Shown here piece after piece: positions 25,920 through 37,000 of a stretch of DNA of 64,000 nucleotides. Under the pieces are notes generated by a model that had not been told where the DNA came from, searched no databases, and saw only the letters and a list, made by a program, of their open reading frames with translations. The stretch is from Pseudomonas rhizoryzae (lineage in GTDB: Bacteria > Pseudomonadota > Gammaproteobacteria > Pseudomonadales > Pseudomonadaceae). Location of the stretch: NCBI RefSeq assembly GCF_005250615.1, contig NZ_SULM01000001.1:124001-188000 (forward strand). Reading direction: 5' to 3'. Position 1 is the first letter of the stretch. Each line of letters begins with the position of its first letter. Both the position numbers and the translations under genes were made by a program.

Positions 25920-27233
25920 GTGTTTACCGAACTCGCTCTGCACGAGCGCCTGCTCAAGGCCCTCGATACCCTGGGCTTCAAGACGCCCACTCCGGTCCAG
26001 GCCGCTGCCGTGGGCCCGGCCCTGGAAGGCCACGACCTGCGCGTCACCGCCCGCACCGGCAGTGGCAAGACCGCGGCCTTCCTGCTGCCGCTGCTGGATC
26101 GCCTGCTCAAGGATCCCAAGCCCAAGTCCGGCGCCCGCGCCCTGATCCTGCTGCCGACCCGCGAGCTGGCCCAGCAGACCGCCAAGGAAATCGAGCGCTT
26201 CGGCCAGTTCACCTTCCTCAAGGCCGGCCTGGTGATCGGTGGCGAGGACTTCCGCGTCCAGGCCGCCGGCCTGCGCAAGAATCCCGAGATCCTGGTGGCG
26301 ACCCCTGGGCGTCTGCTGGAGCAGCGCAATGCCGGTAACGTCGATCTGAAGGACATCGAGATGCTGGTGCTGGATGAAGCCGACCGCATGCTCGACATGG
26401 GCTTCTCCGAGGACGTGCTGCAGATCGCCGCCAGTTGCGAACGCGAAGGCCGCCAGACCCTGTTGTTCTCCGCCACCGGTGGCGGCAACGCCCTCCGCCA
26501 GGTGGTCGAGCAGGTGCTGCGCGAGCCCCAGAATCTGCTGCTCGACCGTACCGGCGAACTCAACGAAGCCGTGGTACAGCAGGTGATCCTGGCCGACGAG
26601 CCGCCGCACAAGGAGCGCCTGCTGCAGTGGCTCTTGGCCAACGAGACCTATCGCAAGGCCATCGTCTTCACCAACACCAAGGTGCAGGCCGATCGCCTGA
26701 CCGGGCGCCTGGTGGCCGAGGGCCTCAAGGTCTTCGTGCTGCACGGCGACAAGGACACCAAGGATCGCAAGCTGGCCGTGGAGCGGCTGCAGAGTGGTGC
26801 GGTCAAGGTGCTCATCGCCACCGACGTGGCCGCCCGCGGCCTGGACGTCGAGGGCCTGGACCTGGTGATCAACTACGACCTGCCGCGCAGCGGTGACGAA
26901 TACGTCCACCGTATCGGCCGTACCGGGCGGGCGGGGGAGGCGGGCCTGGCGATTTCCTTCGTCACCCACGGCGACTGGAATCTGATGTCCAGCATCGAGC
27001 GCTATCTCAAGCTGAGATTCGAACGCCGCCAGTTGCCGGGGCTCAAGGCCAGCTACAGTGGCCCGAAGAAGCTCAAGGCCTCGGGCAAGGCCGCCGGCAC
27101 CAAGAAGAAAAAGACCGACGGCAAGAAGGACGGCAAGGCCAAGGCCAAACCCAAGTCCGAGCGTCGCCCCGGCGCCCTGGTGCCCACCTCGGCCGACGGC
27201 TTCGCGCCGCCGCGCAAGCGCACGGCGGAGTGA
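25920..27233 (+). CDS. DEAD-box ATP-dependent RNA helicase (SrmB/RhlE-like)
   Basis: About 437 residues from GTG 25920, which has GAGG upstream and gives the usual start (FTELALHERLLKALDTLGF). All helicase motifs are visible: Q motif (TPVQ), Walker A ARTGSGKT near 43-50, PTRELA, TPGRLLE, LDEADRMLDMGF, SAT, and motif VI HRIGRTGRAG. The C-terminal tail (about 385-437) is lysine-rich and of low complexity, and may bind RNA. It should unwind RNA during ribosome assembly or decay. Its position after prmB suggests ribosome biogenesis. Confidence 0.9.
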   Translation: MFTELALHERLLKALDTLGFKTPTPVQAAAVGPALEGHDLRVTARTGSGKTAAFLLPLLDRLLKDPKPKSGARALILLPTRELAQQTAKEIERFGQFTFLKAGLVIGGEDFRVQAAGLRKNPEILVATPGRLLEQRNAGNVDLKDIEMLVLDEADRMLDMGFSEDVLQIAASCEREGRQTLLFSATGGGNALRQVVEQVLREPQNLLLDRTGELNEAVVQQVILADEPPHKERLLQWLLANETYRKAIVFTNTKVQADRLTGRLVAEGLKVFVLHGDKDTKDRKLAVERLQSGAVKVLIATDVAARGLDVEGLDLVINYDLPRSGDEYVHRIGRTGRAGEAGLAISFVTHGDWNLMSSIERYLKLRFERRQLPGLKASYSGPKKLKASGKAAGTKKKKTDGKKDGKAKAKPKSERRPGALVPTSADGFAPPRKRTAE

Positions 27234-27250
27234 GCCTAAGGTGAGATCGT

Positions 27251-27271
27251 CCCCGCGGTAGACAAGCGGGG
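27251..27271. terminator. Weak hairpin between convergent helicase and c-di-GMP gene
   Basis: CCCCGC and GCGGGG arms with a 9-bp loop in the 57-bp space between two convergent stop codons. There is no T-run on either strand, so termination here is only a suggestion from position. Confidence 0.25.
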
Positions 27272-27290
27272 CACGGGGCGCCGGCCAGGA

Positions 27291-29129
27291 TTAGCGCTTG
27301 GCCACGCCGTCGAACAGCTGGAACACCGGTGCACGCCGGTTCGGACGTTGCAGATCCGGTTGCTGCACCAGCAGCCAGGCTTGTAGCTCGGGCTCGGCCA
27401 TGGGCTTGCCGATCCAGAAGCCCTGGCCTTCGTCGCAGCCCATGGCCAGCAGACTCGCCATGGCTTCGGCCGTCTCGATGCCCTCGGCGGTGATGCGAAA
27501 ACCCAGGTGATGGGAGAGTTCGATCAGCGAGCTGACGATCAACCGATCCTTGTCACGATGGGGCAGGTCGCGGACGAAGCTGCGGTCGATCTTGATGGTG
27601 TCGGCGGGCAACTCCCGCAGGTGCGACAGGTTGTTGTAACCGGTGCCGAAATCGTCGATGGCGATGCCCACGCCCAGTTCGCGCAGCGTGGTCAGCTGGC
27701 GATGGATCAGGGTGTCGTCACCGAGCAGGGCGTTTTCCGTGACCTCCAGCTCCAGGCGCCGGGCGCTGACCGGATAGCGCTGCAACAGCTCGGTGGTCTG
27801 CTCGGCGAAGTCTGGATCGTTGAGATCATGGGCCGAGATGTTGATGGCCATGCTCAGGATGCGGCCCTCGCGCTGCCAGGCGTAGGCCTGGGCGATGGCG
27901 CTGTGCATCACCCAACTGCTCAAGGCGGTGATCAGCGCGGTCTTCTCTGCCAGGGGAATGAATTCCGCCGGGCTGATGGGGCCCAGGTGCGGATGCTGCC
28001 AGCGCAGCAGCGCCTCGACGCTGTGGCAGCGTCCGGTGGCCAGGTCGATGCGCGGCTGATAGACCAGGCTCAACTGGTCGGTTGCCCGCAGTGCCTGGGG
28101 CAGGGCACTGAGCAGGGCGAAGGCGCGCCGGTAGGCCGCGTCGTGCTGCGGATCGAAGTGGCGACAGCCACGCATCTCGGCGCGGGCATCGTCGGCGGTG
28201 GCGATCAGGGCACGCAGCCAGTCGGTCGGGCGGTCGTCGGTGAGCGACATCACGCCCAGACCCAGGCGGGTCTGGATGGGAATGCCGTTATAGTCGAGTA
28301 CGCCAGTCAACTCCTGCTGGACCCGTTCGAGCAGATCGCGTTGACGCCCCTCGTCGAGGTCGTTGAGCAGGAAGCCGAAACGGGCCGGGCCCAGGCGATA
28401 CAGCGGTTGCCCGGAGGGCAACAGGCGGCGCAGATGCTGCTTGATGGCGCGTTGCAGGCCATCGAAATGCGCCTGGCCCATGGCCTTGATGAAGTCGTTG
28501 AGGTAGTTCTGGGCGAATAGATCGGCCGCTACGGCGACGACCCGGCTGCCTGCGCGGGTCAGGGCTTCGGCATCCTGGCGGAAACGCTCGGCGTTGGGCG
28601 ATTGGGTGACCGGGTCCCAATAGGCGCCGCTGCGCAGTTGTTCGATATGTTGCATGGCCAGATTGGCCAGTTGCTGAAGGGCGAGCACCCGCTCGGGGGG
28701 CAACGCGGTACGTGGCGCGGTATCGAACAGGGTCAGACTGCCGAGCATCAGGCCTTCGGCGGTGCGCAACGGCGCGCCGACGTAGAAACGGACGCCGGGC
28801 GCGCCGGCCACCATCGCCAGTCCGGCGAGGCGCGGGTCGTTACGGGCATCTTCCACCTGCAGCGGCAGGTCGCGTTCCTGCAGGTACTGGCAGAAGGATT
28901 CGCTACGAGGCACAGCCGTGGGGCTGCAGCCCACGGTGGCGCGGCAATGCACCTGCTGGTCATCGAGAAAGCAGACCATTGCGCAGGGCACATCGAACAG
29001 TTGGGCGCAGAGCGCGGTGAGATCCTGGAAGACGCGGTCCGAGGGACGATCGATCAGGGCGAGATCACGCAGCAGGGCAAGACGCTGGCGTTCATTGGCT
29101 GCAGTGAGTGGCGCAGGCTCCATAGGCAT
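27291..29129 (-). CDS. GAF-GGDEF-EAL c-di-GMP protein, degenerate GGDEF
   Basis: A 612-residue cytoplasmic protein. The GAF domain is at about 20-165. The GGDEF domain is at about 170-330, where the signature is replaced by RLGPARFGFLL, so it should not make c-di-GMP. The EAL domain is at about 350-600 with SVEALLRWQHP, NISAHDL, LEVTENALL and the key AIDDFGTGYNNLSHL; the metal-binding and catalytic residues appear intact. It is probably a phosphodiesterase regulated by a GAF ligand. In this window it is the natural opponent of the Wsp pathway, which raises c-di-GMP. It is a single gene. Confidence 0.88.
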   Translation of the reverse strand: MPMEPAPLTAANERQRLALLRDLALIDRPSDRVFQDLTALCAQLFDVPCAMVCFLDDQQVHCRATVGCSPTAVPRSESFCQYLQERDLPLQVEDARNDPRLAGLAMVAGAPGVRFYVGAPLRTAEGLMLGSLTLFDTAPRTALPPERVLALQQLANLAMQHIEQLRSGAYWDPVTQSPNAERFRQDAEALTRAGSRVVAVAADLFAQNYLNDFIKAMGQAHFDGLQRAIKQHLRRLLPSGQPLYRLGPARFGFLLNDLDEGRQRDLLERVQQELTGVLDYNGIPIQTRLGLGVMSLTDDRPTDWLRALIATADDARAEMRGCRHFDPQHDAAYRRAFALLSALPQALRATDQLSLVYQPRIDLATGRCHSVEALLRWQHPHLGPISPAEFIPLAEKTALITALSSWVMHSAIAQAYAWQREGRILSMAINISAHDLNDPDFAEQTTELLQRYPVSARRLELEVTENALLGDDTLIHRQLTTLRELGVGIAIDDFGTGYNNLSHLRELPADTIKIDRSFVRDLPHRDKDRLIVSSLIELSHHLGFRITAEGIETAEAMASLLAMGCDEGQGFWIGKPMAEPELQAWLLVQQPDLQRPNRRAPVFQLFDGVAKR

Positions 29130-29229
29130 CGTCCCGATACGCTGTAATAGCAGATTGCTACTTAGAGCGTGATCGGGTCGAGAGTTCCCTCGCCCAACCC
29201 ATCACAACGGCTTGGATCCCTGGAAGTCA

Positions 29230-30192
29230 TCAGGCGGCGAAGTAGAAGACGGCGAATAGCTTGGCGCTGTCGGTCCAGACGCGTACCTGTCTGAAACCAG
29301 CGTCTTCGGCCAGGGCGCGGAAGCTTTCCAGGCTGTATTTGTAGGAATTTTCGGTATGCAGCCGCTCACCCTCGCGGAAGGTGAAGCGCTGCCCTTCCAG
29401 ACGCACGGTGTGGTCACGCACGCTGACCAGATGCATCTCGATACGCGAGGCGATTGGATCGAAGAAGGCCAGGTGGCGGAAGCGGGAGGGGTCCAGATCG
29501 GTATCCAGCTCGCGCCGGATGCGCTGCAGCAGGTTGAGATTGAAGTCCGCGGTGACCCCCGCGGCGTCATTGTAGGCCGCATCCAGGCGCGCCTGATCCT
29601 TGATCAGGTCGACGCCGATCAGCAGGCCACCGGTGGTCGGGAGCATGCCATGGAGGTTACGCAGGAAGACACTCGCCTCCTCAGGGGTGAAGTTGCCGAT
29701 ACTCGACCCAGGGAAGAAGGCGACCGGACGCAGGCCGTCGAGACTGTCCGGTAGGGCCATGGGGCGACTGAAGTCGGCGCAGGCGGCGCTTACGTCCAAC
29801 CAAGGATAGTCGGCGGCCAGGCGCTGGGTGCTGCTGAGCAGGAATTCCCGGGAGATGTCGATCCCCAGGTAGCCCACCGGCCGCATGGCTTCTAGCAGCA
29901 GCCTGACCTTGCGGCTGGCGCCGCTGCCCAGCTCGACCAGCGCGGCATCGCGCCCCGCCAGCTGGGCGATTTCACCCGCCGCCGCGGCGAGGATGGCTTC
30001 TTCGGTACGGGTGGGATAGTACTCCGGCTGCCGGGTGATGGCTTCGAACAACTCGGAGCCGCGCTGATCGTAGAAATACTTGGGTGACAGTGCCTTGGGC
30101 GTCTGGGCGAAGCCCCGCAGCACGTCGTCGCGCAGTGAGCTGTCGGCGATTTTCGCCGGTTGCTGATCGAAGAAGCGTACGGCTAGGGCCAT
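29230..30192 (-). CDS. egtD: L-histidine N-alpha-methyltransferase (EgtD family)
   Basis: A 320-residue SAM-dependent methyltransferase (DUF2260 type). Visible are ALVELGSGASRKVRLLLEAM (SAM loop), YLGIDISREFLL, FFPGSSIGNFTPEEA and the N-terminal LSPKYFYDQRGSELFEAITR, all typical of EgtD. It should trimethylate histidine to hercynine, the first step to ergothioneine. It follows the EgtB-like gene after 3 bp, so the two form an operon. Substrate specificity within the family cannot be proven from the motifs alone. Confidence 0.88.
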   Translation of the reverse strand: MALAVRFFDQQPAKIADSSLRDDVLRGFAQTPKALSPKYFYDQRGSELFEAITRQPEYYPTRTEEAILAAAAGEIAQLAGRDAALVELGSGASRKVRLLLEAMRPVGYLGIDISREFLLSSTQRLAADYPWLDVSAACADFSRPMALPDSLDGLRPVAFFPGSSIGNFTPEEASVFLRNLHGMLPTTGGLLIGVDLIKDQARLDAAYNDAAGVTADFNLNLLQRIRRELDTDLDPSRFRHLAFFDPIASRIEMHLVSVRDHTVRLEGQRFTFREGERLHTENSYKYSLESFRALAEDAGFRQVRVWTDSAKLFAVFYFAA

Positions 30193-30195
30193 GGG

Positions 30196-31479
30196 TCAGA
30201 CCTCGCGAGCCAGGCGCAGACCGGCGAACTGCCAGCGCATGGTGGGGTAGAAGAAGTTGCGATAGGTGGCGCGCACATGGTTCTGCGGGGTGGCGCAACA
30301 GCCACCGCGCAGGACCATCTGGCCGGACATGAACTTGCCGTTGTATTCGCCGAGGCTGCCCGGCAGCGGCTTGAAGCCGGGGTAGGGACGGAAGGCACTG
30401 CCGGTCCATTCCCAGACATCGCCGAACAGCTGGCGCATACCACTGCCCTCGGCGGCGACGGGTTGCAGGTGATCCTGGTCGACGAAGTTGCCCGTGATCG
30501 GCTGGCGCGCTGCCACGGTTTCCCACTCCGCCTCGGTGGGCAGGCGAGCACCGGCCCAGCTGGCATAGGCATCGGCCTCGTAGAAACTCAGGTGGCAGAC
30601 CGGTGCGCCCAGGTCGATGGGTGTCATCCCGCCGAGGGTGAAGTGGTGCCAGACGCCGTCCAGCTTCTGCCAGTACAGCGGTGCCTGCCAGCCCAGGTTG
30701 CGGATGGCCGCGGCGCCATCGGAGAGCCAGAGATCGCTGCGGCCATAGCCATCGTCCTCGATGAAGGCGAGGTATTCGGCGTTGGTGACGAGGCGGTCGG
30801 CCAGTTGGAAGTCGTCGACGAACTGGCGATGCACGGGCGTCTCGCAATCGAAGGCGAAGCCCTCGCCCGTGTGACCGACATGGCGTACGCCGCCGGGATG
30901 GCTTTCCCAGCCCAGGGGCGCCACCTGGTTCGCGCTGGCCTTGGCCAAGTCGGCGCGATAGACCGGATACAGCGGGTTCTGCGCCAGGATGTGCTTGATG
31001 TCCATCAGCAGCAGTTCCTGGTGCTGCTGCTCGTGGTGCAGCCCCAGCTCCAGGCGCCGCTCGATCTCGGCGGCGTGTTCGGCGGGCGGCGAGGTCAGCA
31101 GCTCGGCCATGGCCTCGTCGACCGCGGCGCGGAAGCGATAGACGTCCTCGACGCCCGGGCGTGACAGGTGCCCGCGGGCCGCCCGGGGAAAGGGCTTGCC
31201 GTGGGTCTCGTAATAGGAGTTGAACAGGTAGTCGTAGGCCGGATTGGGCGTCTGGTAGCCCTTGAGGAAGGGCTTGAGGATGAAGGCCTCGAAGAACCAG
31301 GTCACGTGGGCCAGGTGCCATTTCGGCGGGCTGACGTCGGCCATGCTCTGGACGACGTAATCCTCGACGGTGAGCGGCGCGCAGAGCGCTTCGCTGGCCC
31401 GGCGCACCTGCCGATAGCGTTCCAGCGGAGTAGCGGCGGTAACGCTCGCGGCGGGCAGTTCGCGGGCGAAAAGATTCAT
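30196..31479 (-). CDS. egtB: EgtB-type sulfoxide synthase, DinB plus FGE-sulfatase domains
   Basis: About 427 residues from MNLFARELPA, with GGAG upstream; the longer frame to 31629 is unsupported. The N-terminal DinB-like domain supplies iron-binding histidines in WHLAHVTWFFE and HHEQQHQELL. The C-terminal FGE-sulfatase domain has LFGDVWEWTGSAFRPYPGF, LRGGCCATPQNHVRATYRN and FFYPTMRWQFAGLRLA. It should join hercynine to a cysteine-type thiol with O2. The C-terminal form resembles EgtB enzymes that use cysteine directly, which fits the absence of egtA and egtC nearby. Partner specificity (cysteine, gamma-glutamyl-cysteine, selenium donor) is inference. Confidence 0.87.
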   Translation of the reverse strand: MNLFARELPAASVTAATPLERYRQVRRASEALCAPLTVEDYVVQSMADVSPPKWHLAHVTWFFEAFILKPFLKGYQTPNPAYDYLFNSYYETHGKPFPRAARGHLSRPGVEDVYRFRAAVDEAMAELLTSPPAEHAAEIERRLELGLHHEQQHQELLLMDIKHILAQNPLYPVYRADLAKASANQVAPLGWESHPGGVRHVGHTGEGFAFDCETPVHRQFVDDFQLADRLVTNAEYLAFIEDDGYGRSDLWLSDGAAAIRNLGWQAPLYWQKLDGVWHHFTLGGMTPIDLGAPVCHLSFYEADAYASWAGARLPTEAEWETVAARQPITGNFVDQDHLQPVAAEGSGMRQLFGDVWEWTGSAFRPYPGFKPLPGSLGEYNGKFMSGQMVLRGGCCATPQNHVRATYRNFFYPTMRWQFAGLRLAREV

Positions 31480-31579
31480 GGCGGGCTCCGGGTCGGTCTT
31501 CCTGTGGTCAGGAAACCGACCGGGCGGCATAAGTTTAGTTCGGGAAGTTATGACGGGCGGTCTCGCTGGTGCCCGTCGT

Positions 31580-32878
<1,299 letters not shown>

Positions 32879-33011
32879 CTATCCTATCAAGGGCTTGGCG
32901 TAGTTCTTCGGGGTGACGATGGCGGGCGAAAGGGGCGGCCTAAAGAGAACGGTTGACGATCGGGCTACCACTGGCGACGCTTGAATTTTCGGCTTGGGAA
33001 AATATTTCAAA

Positions 33012-33956
33012 ATGAAACAGACGTTGCTGATGGCCCCGCAATTGCCGCAGGGACTGGTTACCCAGCTCGAAGCCCACTACCAGGTACTGGGGCCTTTTCC
33101 CTCCGCCGATCCCGCTGCCCTCCCGCCGGGCGCCGAAGCGGCGGTCGCGCTCCTCACCATTGGTGGCCTGCCGACGCGTGCGGCCCTGCTGGATGCCTTG
33201 CCCGCCCTGCGCCTGGTGGCCTGCTACGGCACCGGCTATGAGGGAGTGGAATTGGCGGCCTGTCGCGCGCGCGGCATCGCCGTGACCACCGCCGGTGACG
33301 CCAATGCCACGGCGGTCGCGGAATTCACCTTCGGCCTGATCCTGGCGAGTGCCCGCCGCCTGTTGCAGGGCGACGCCTTCGTCCGCAGCGGTCAATGGCA
33401 GGGTAACGCCGTCGAGCGCATGCCCCAGGTGCCGGGCCTGGCTGGCCGCCGGCTGGGTATCTATGGCCTGGGCGAGATCGGCCGACGTATCGCTCGTCGC
33501 GGCGAGGCCTTCGACATGGAGATCGGCTACTTCAACCGCTCACCGCGAAGCGACAGCGACTATGCCTATCACGGCAGCCTGCTGGAGCTGGCGCGCTGGA
33601 GCGACGTGCTGGTAGTGGCGGTGCGCGCCAGCGCCGAGACCGTGGGCGCGGTGAATGCCGAGGTCCTGGCCGCGCTGGGCGAGGAGGGACACCTCATCAA
33701 TATCTCCCGCGGCAGCGTGGTCGACGAAGAGGCCTTGGCCGACGCCCTGGAGCAGGGCGTGATCGCTGGCGCCGCGCTGGACGTCTTCGCCCGCGAGCCC
33801 GAGGTACCCGAGCGGCTGCGCAGCCAGGCCAACCTGGTGCTCAGCCCCCATGTGGCCGCCAACGCCGCCTCGGCCCAGACCGCCCAGCAGCAGGTGATGC
33901 TGGCCAATATCGCCGCCATGTTGAACGGTGGTGAATTGCGCAACCGCATCGCCTGA
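33012..33956 (+). CDS. D-isomer-specific 2-hydroxyacid dehydrogenase
   Basis: A 314-residue NAD(P)-dependent dehydrogenase. The nucleotide-binding loop is RRLGIYGLGEIGRRIARRGE. The catalytic arginine is probably in VVAVRASAET, the glutamate in FAREPEVPERL and the histidine in LSPHVAANAASA. It probably reduces glyoxylate, hydroxypyruvate or a similar 2-oxo acid; the subfamily is not certain. The ATG at 33012 is chosen with GGAAA upstream; a TTG six codons earlier is possible. It is co-oriented with lhr 56 bp downstream. Confidence 0.86.
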   Translation: MKQTLLMAPQLPQGLVTQLEAHYQVLGPFPSADPAALPPGAEAAVALLTIGGLPTRAALLDALPALRLVACYGTGYEGVELAACRARGIAVTTAGDANATAVAEFTFGLILASARRLLQGDAFVRSGQWQGNAVERMPQVPGLAGRRLGIYGLGEIGRRIARRGEAFDMEIGYFNRSPRSDSDYAYHGSLLELARWSDVLVVAVRASAETVGAVNAEVLAALGEEGHLINISRGSVVDEEALADALEQGVIAGAALDVFAREPEVPERLRSQANLVLSPHVAANAASAQTAQQQVMLANIAAMLNGGELRNRIA

Positions 33957-34012
33957 GGCGCCACCGGTCGGTCTGGGTTGTGGCCGCTGCGGTCCGCTCC
34001 CATATTGGCCGC

Positions 34013-37000
34013 ATGACCTCGATCTCGCCTGCTGCCGCCGTTCTGGCGGAGTTTCACGATGCGCCCCTTAGCTGGTTCAGGGGGCGTTTTCCCGCGCCGA
34101 CCGAGGCGCAGCGCCAGGCCTGGCCGGCCATCCGTGCCGGTGAATCGGTGTTGGTGGCCGCGCCCACCGGGTCGGGCAAGACGCTGACCGCCTTTTTCGC
34201 CGTGCTCGACGGCCTGGTGCAGGAGGCGTTGCGCGACGGCGGCCTGCCCGAGGCCTGCCTCTGGCTCTATGTGTCGCCGCTCAAGGCGCTGTCCAACGAC
34301 ATCCGCCTCAATCTCGAAGAGCCTTTGGCCGGGATCGGTGCCGCCCTGGAGGCGCGTCAGTTGCCGCCGCTGGAGTTGCGTACCGCGGTGCGTACCGGCG
34401 ACACCCCGCAAAAGGAACGCGCCGCCATGCGCCGGCGACCGCCGCATCTGCTGGTCACCACGCCCGAATCCCTCTATGTGCTGCTCGGCTCGGATTCCGG
34501 ACGGCGGATGCTGGCCAGCGTGCGCGGCGTCATCGTCGACGAGATCCATGCCATCGCCGACGGCAAGCGCGGCAGCCATCTGACCCTCAGTCTGGCGCGG
34601 CTGGAGGCCCTGACCGGGCGACCCCTGCAACGCATCGGCCTCTCCGCCACCCAGAAGCCGCTGGCGGCGGTCGCCGCCTTCCTGGTCGGGCGCGACGCCC
34701 AGGGGCAGCCCCGGCCCTGTACGGTGATCGACATCGGCCACCAGCGCGCCCGGGACCTGGCCCTGGAGGTCCCGCCCATTCCCCTGGAGGCGATGCTCTC
34801 CACCCAGGCCTGGGAGCTGGTCTACGACCGCCTCGCTGAATTGGCCGAAGGGCATCGCACCACCCTGGTGTTCGTCAACACCCGCCGCCTGGCCGAGCGC
34901 ATGGCGCGGCAGCTGTCGGATCGCCTCGGCAGCGAGCTGGTCGCCGCCCACCACGGCAGTTTGGCCAAGGAACAGCGGCTGGACGCCGAACAGCGCCTCA
35001 AGCGCGGCGAGTTGCGCCTGCTGCTGGCGACCGCCTCCCTCGAGCTGGGTATCGACATTGGCGATGTCGACCTGGTCTGCCAGATCGGCTCGCCGGGCTC
35101 CATCGCCGCCTTCCTGCAGCGCGTCGGACGTGCCAATCACCAGGTGGGCGGTCTGCCCAAGGGGCGGCTGTTCCCCACCTCGCGGGACGACCTGGTGGAA
35201 TGCGTGGCGCTGCTCGATTGCGTGCGTCGCGGTGAGCTGGACACCCTGCACATCCCCCGGGCGCCCCTGGACGTACTGGCCCAGCAACTGGTGGCCGAGG
35301 TGGCCTGCCAGGAATGGTCGGAGGCGGCCCTGCTGGCGGTGCTGCGCCAGGCCGAACCCTATGCCGAACTGAGCGAGGCGGACTACAGTTCCGTGGTGGC
35401 GATGCTCAGCCAGGGCTACACCGATCGCCGTGGCCCGCGGGCGGCCTACGTGCACCGCGATGCGGTCAACGGCCTGCTGCGCGGTCGGCGTGGCGGCAAG
35501 GCCACGGCGTTGATGAGTGGTGGCACCATCCCGGAAAGCGGTGACTTCAGCGTGCTGCTCGAACCCCAGGGCCATACCGTGGGCAGCGTCAACGAGGATT
35601 TCGCCTTCGAAAGCCTGGTCGGCGATGTCTTCCAGCTCGGCAATACCGCCTACCGCATCGTCAAGATCGAAGGCAGCAAGGTGCGGGTCGAGGATGCCAA
35701 GGGGCAGCCGCCCAACATTCCCTTCTGGCATGGGGAGGCGCCGGGGCGTAGCGACGAGTTATCGGCCGGTCTCGCCCGCCTGCGAGCGGAACTGGAACCC
35801 CTGTTGCCCGCGGCGGGCGAGGCCCCTGAACCCGCTATCGCGCGGATCGGCGCCGCCTATGACTTGGATGAGGGCGCCGCCCGCCAACTGGTGAATTATC
35901 TCGGCCGCACGCGCCAGGTCTTGGGTGCGCTGCCGACCCAGCAGACGCTGGTCATGGAGCGCTTCTTCGACCAGGCCGGCGGCATGCAGCTGATCATCCA
36001 CGCGCCCTTTGGCAGCCGCATCAACCGCGCTTGGGGCCTGGCGCTGCGCAAGAGATTCTGTCGCAACTTCAATGTCGAGCTACAGGCCGCGGCCACCGAG
36101 AACGCCCTGATCCTGTCGTTAGCCACCAGCCATAGCTTCGTGCTCGATGAGGTCTGGCGCTATCTGCATCCGGCCACCGCGGAGCAGGTGCTCATCCAGG
36201 CCCTGCTCGATGCGCCGCTGTTCGCCGTGCGCTGGCGCTGGAATGCCACCACGGCGCTAGCCCTGCCGCGCTTCAGCGGCGGGCGCAAGGTGGCCACCCA
36301 GGTGCAGCGCATGCGCAGCGAAGACCTGCTGGCCACGGTCTTTCCCGACCAGGTCGCCTGCCTGGAAAACCTCGCCGGCGAGCGCCAGGTGCCGGAGCAT
36401 CCCCTGGTACGCCAGACCCTGGACGACTGCCTGCACGAATCCCTCGACAGCAGGGGTTGGCTGGCGCTGCTGGAGCGCATTAGCACAGGCCAACTGACCC
36501 TGCTCACGCGCGATCTGCCCGGGCCGTCGCCACTGGCCGCCGAGGTGCTGACGGCCAAGCCCTACGCCTACCTGGACGATGCCCCGGTCGAGGAGCGCCG
36601 TACCCTGGCGGTGCAGAATCGGCGCTTCGGCGGTGCCGATCCCGGCGACCTCGGTGCCCTGGATCCGGCGGCCATCGCTCTGGTCCGGGAGGAAGCCTGG
36701 CCGCGGCTGGAAACGGCCGATGAGCTGCACGAAGCCCTGCTGGGCGTGGGCTTTCTCACCGAGGCGGAAATGGCGTCCCACCTGGCCCAGGCCAGGCAGT
36801 TGACCAAGGCCGGGCGAGCCGGGCGCCTGCGGCTGCCGGAGACGACCCTGTGGATCGCCGCGGAGCGCCTGCCGCTGTTCCAGCGCCTGTTTCCCGAAGC
36901 CCCCATCGAGCCCGCTCTAGCTGCGCCGTCCGGTTTCGTCGCGCCCGAGGATGCCGAGGCGACACTGGTCGAGTTGTTGCGCGCGCGCCTGACCGCCTTG

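Noticed and set aside
33569-35731. 720-codon minus-strand frame opposite the dehydrogenase and lhr
   Set aside because: Antisense shadow with no domain. The plus-strand genes are certain.
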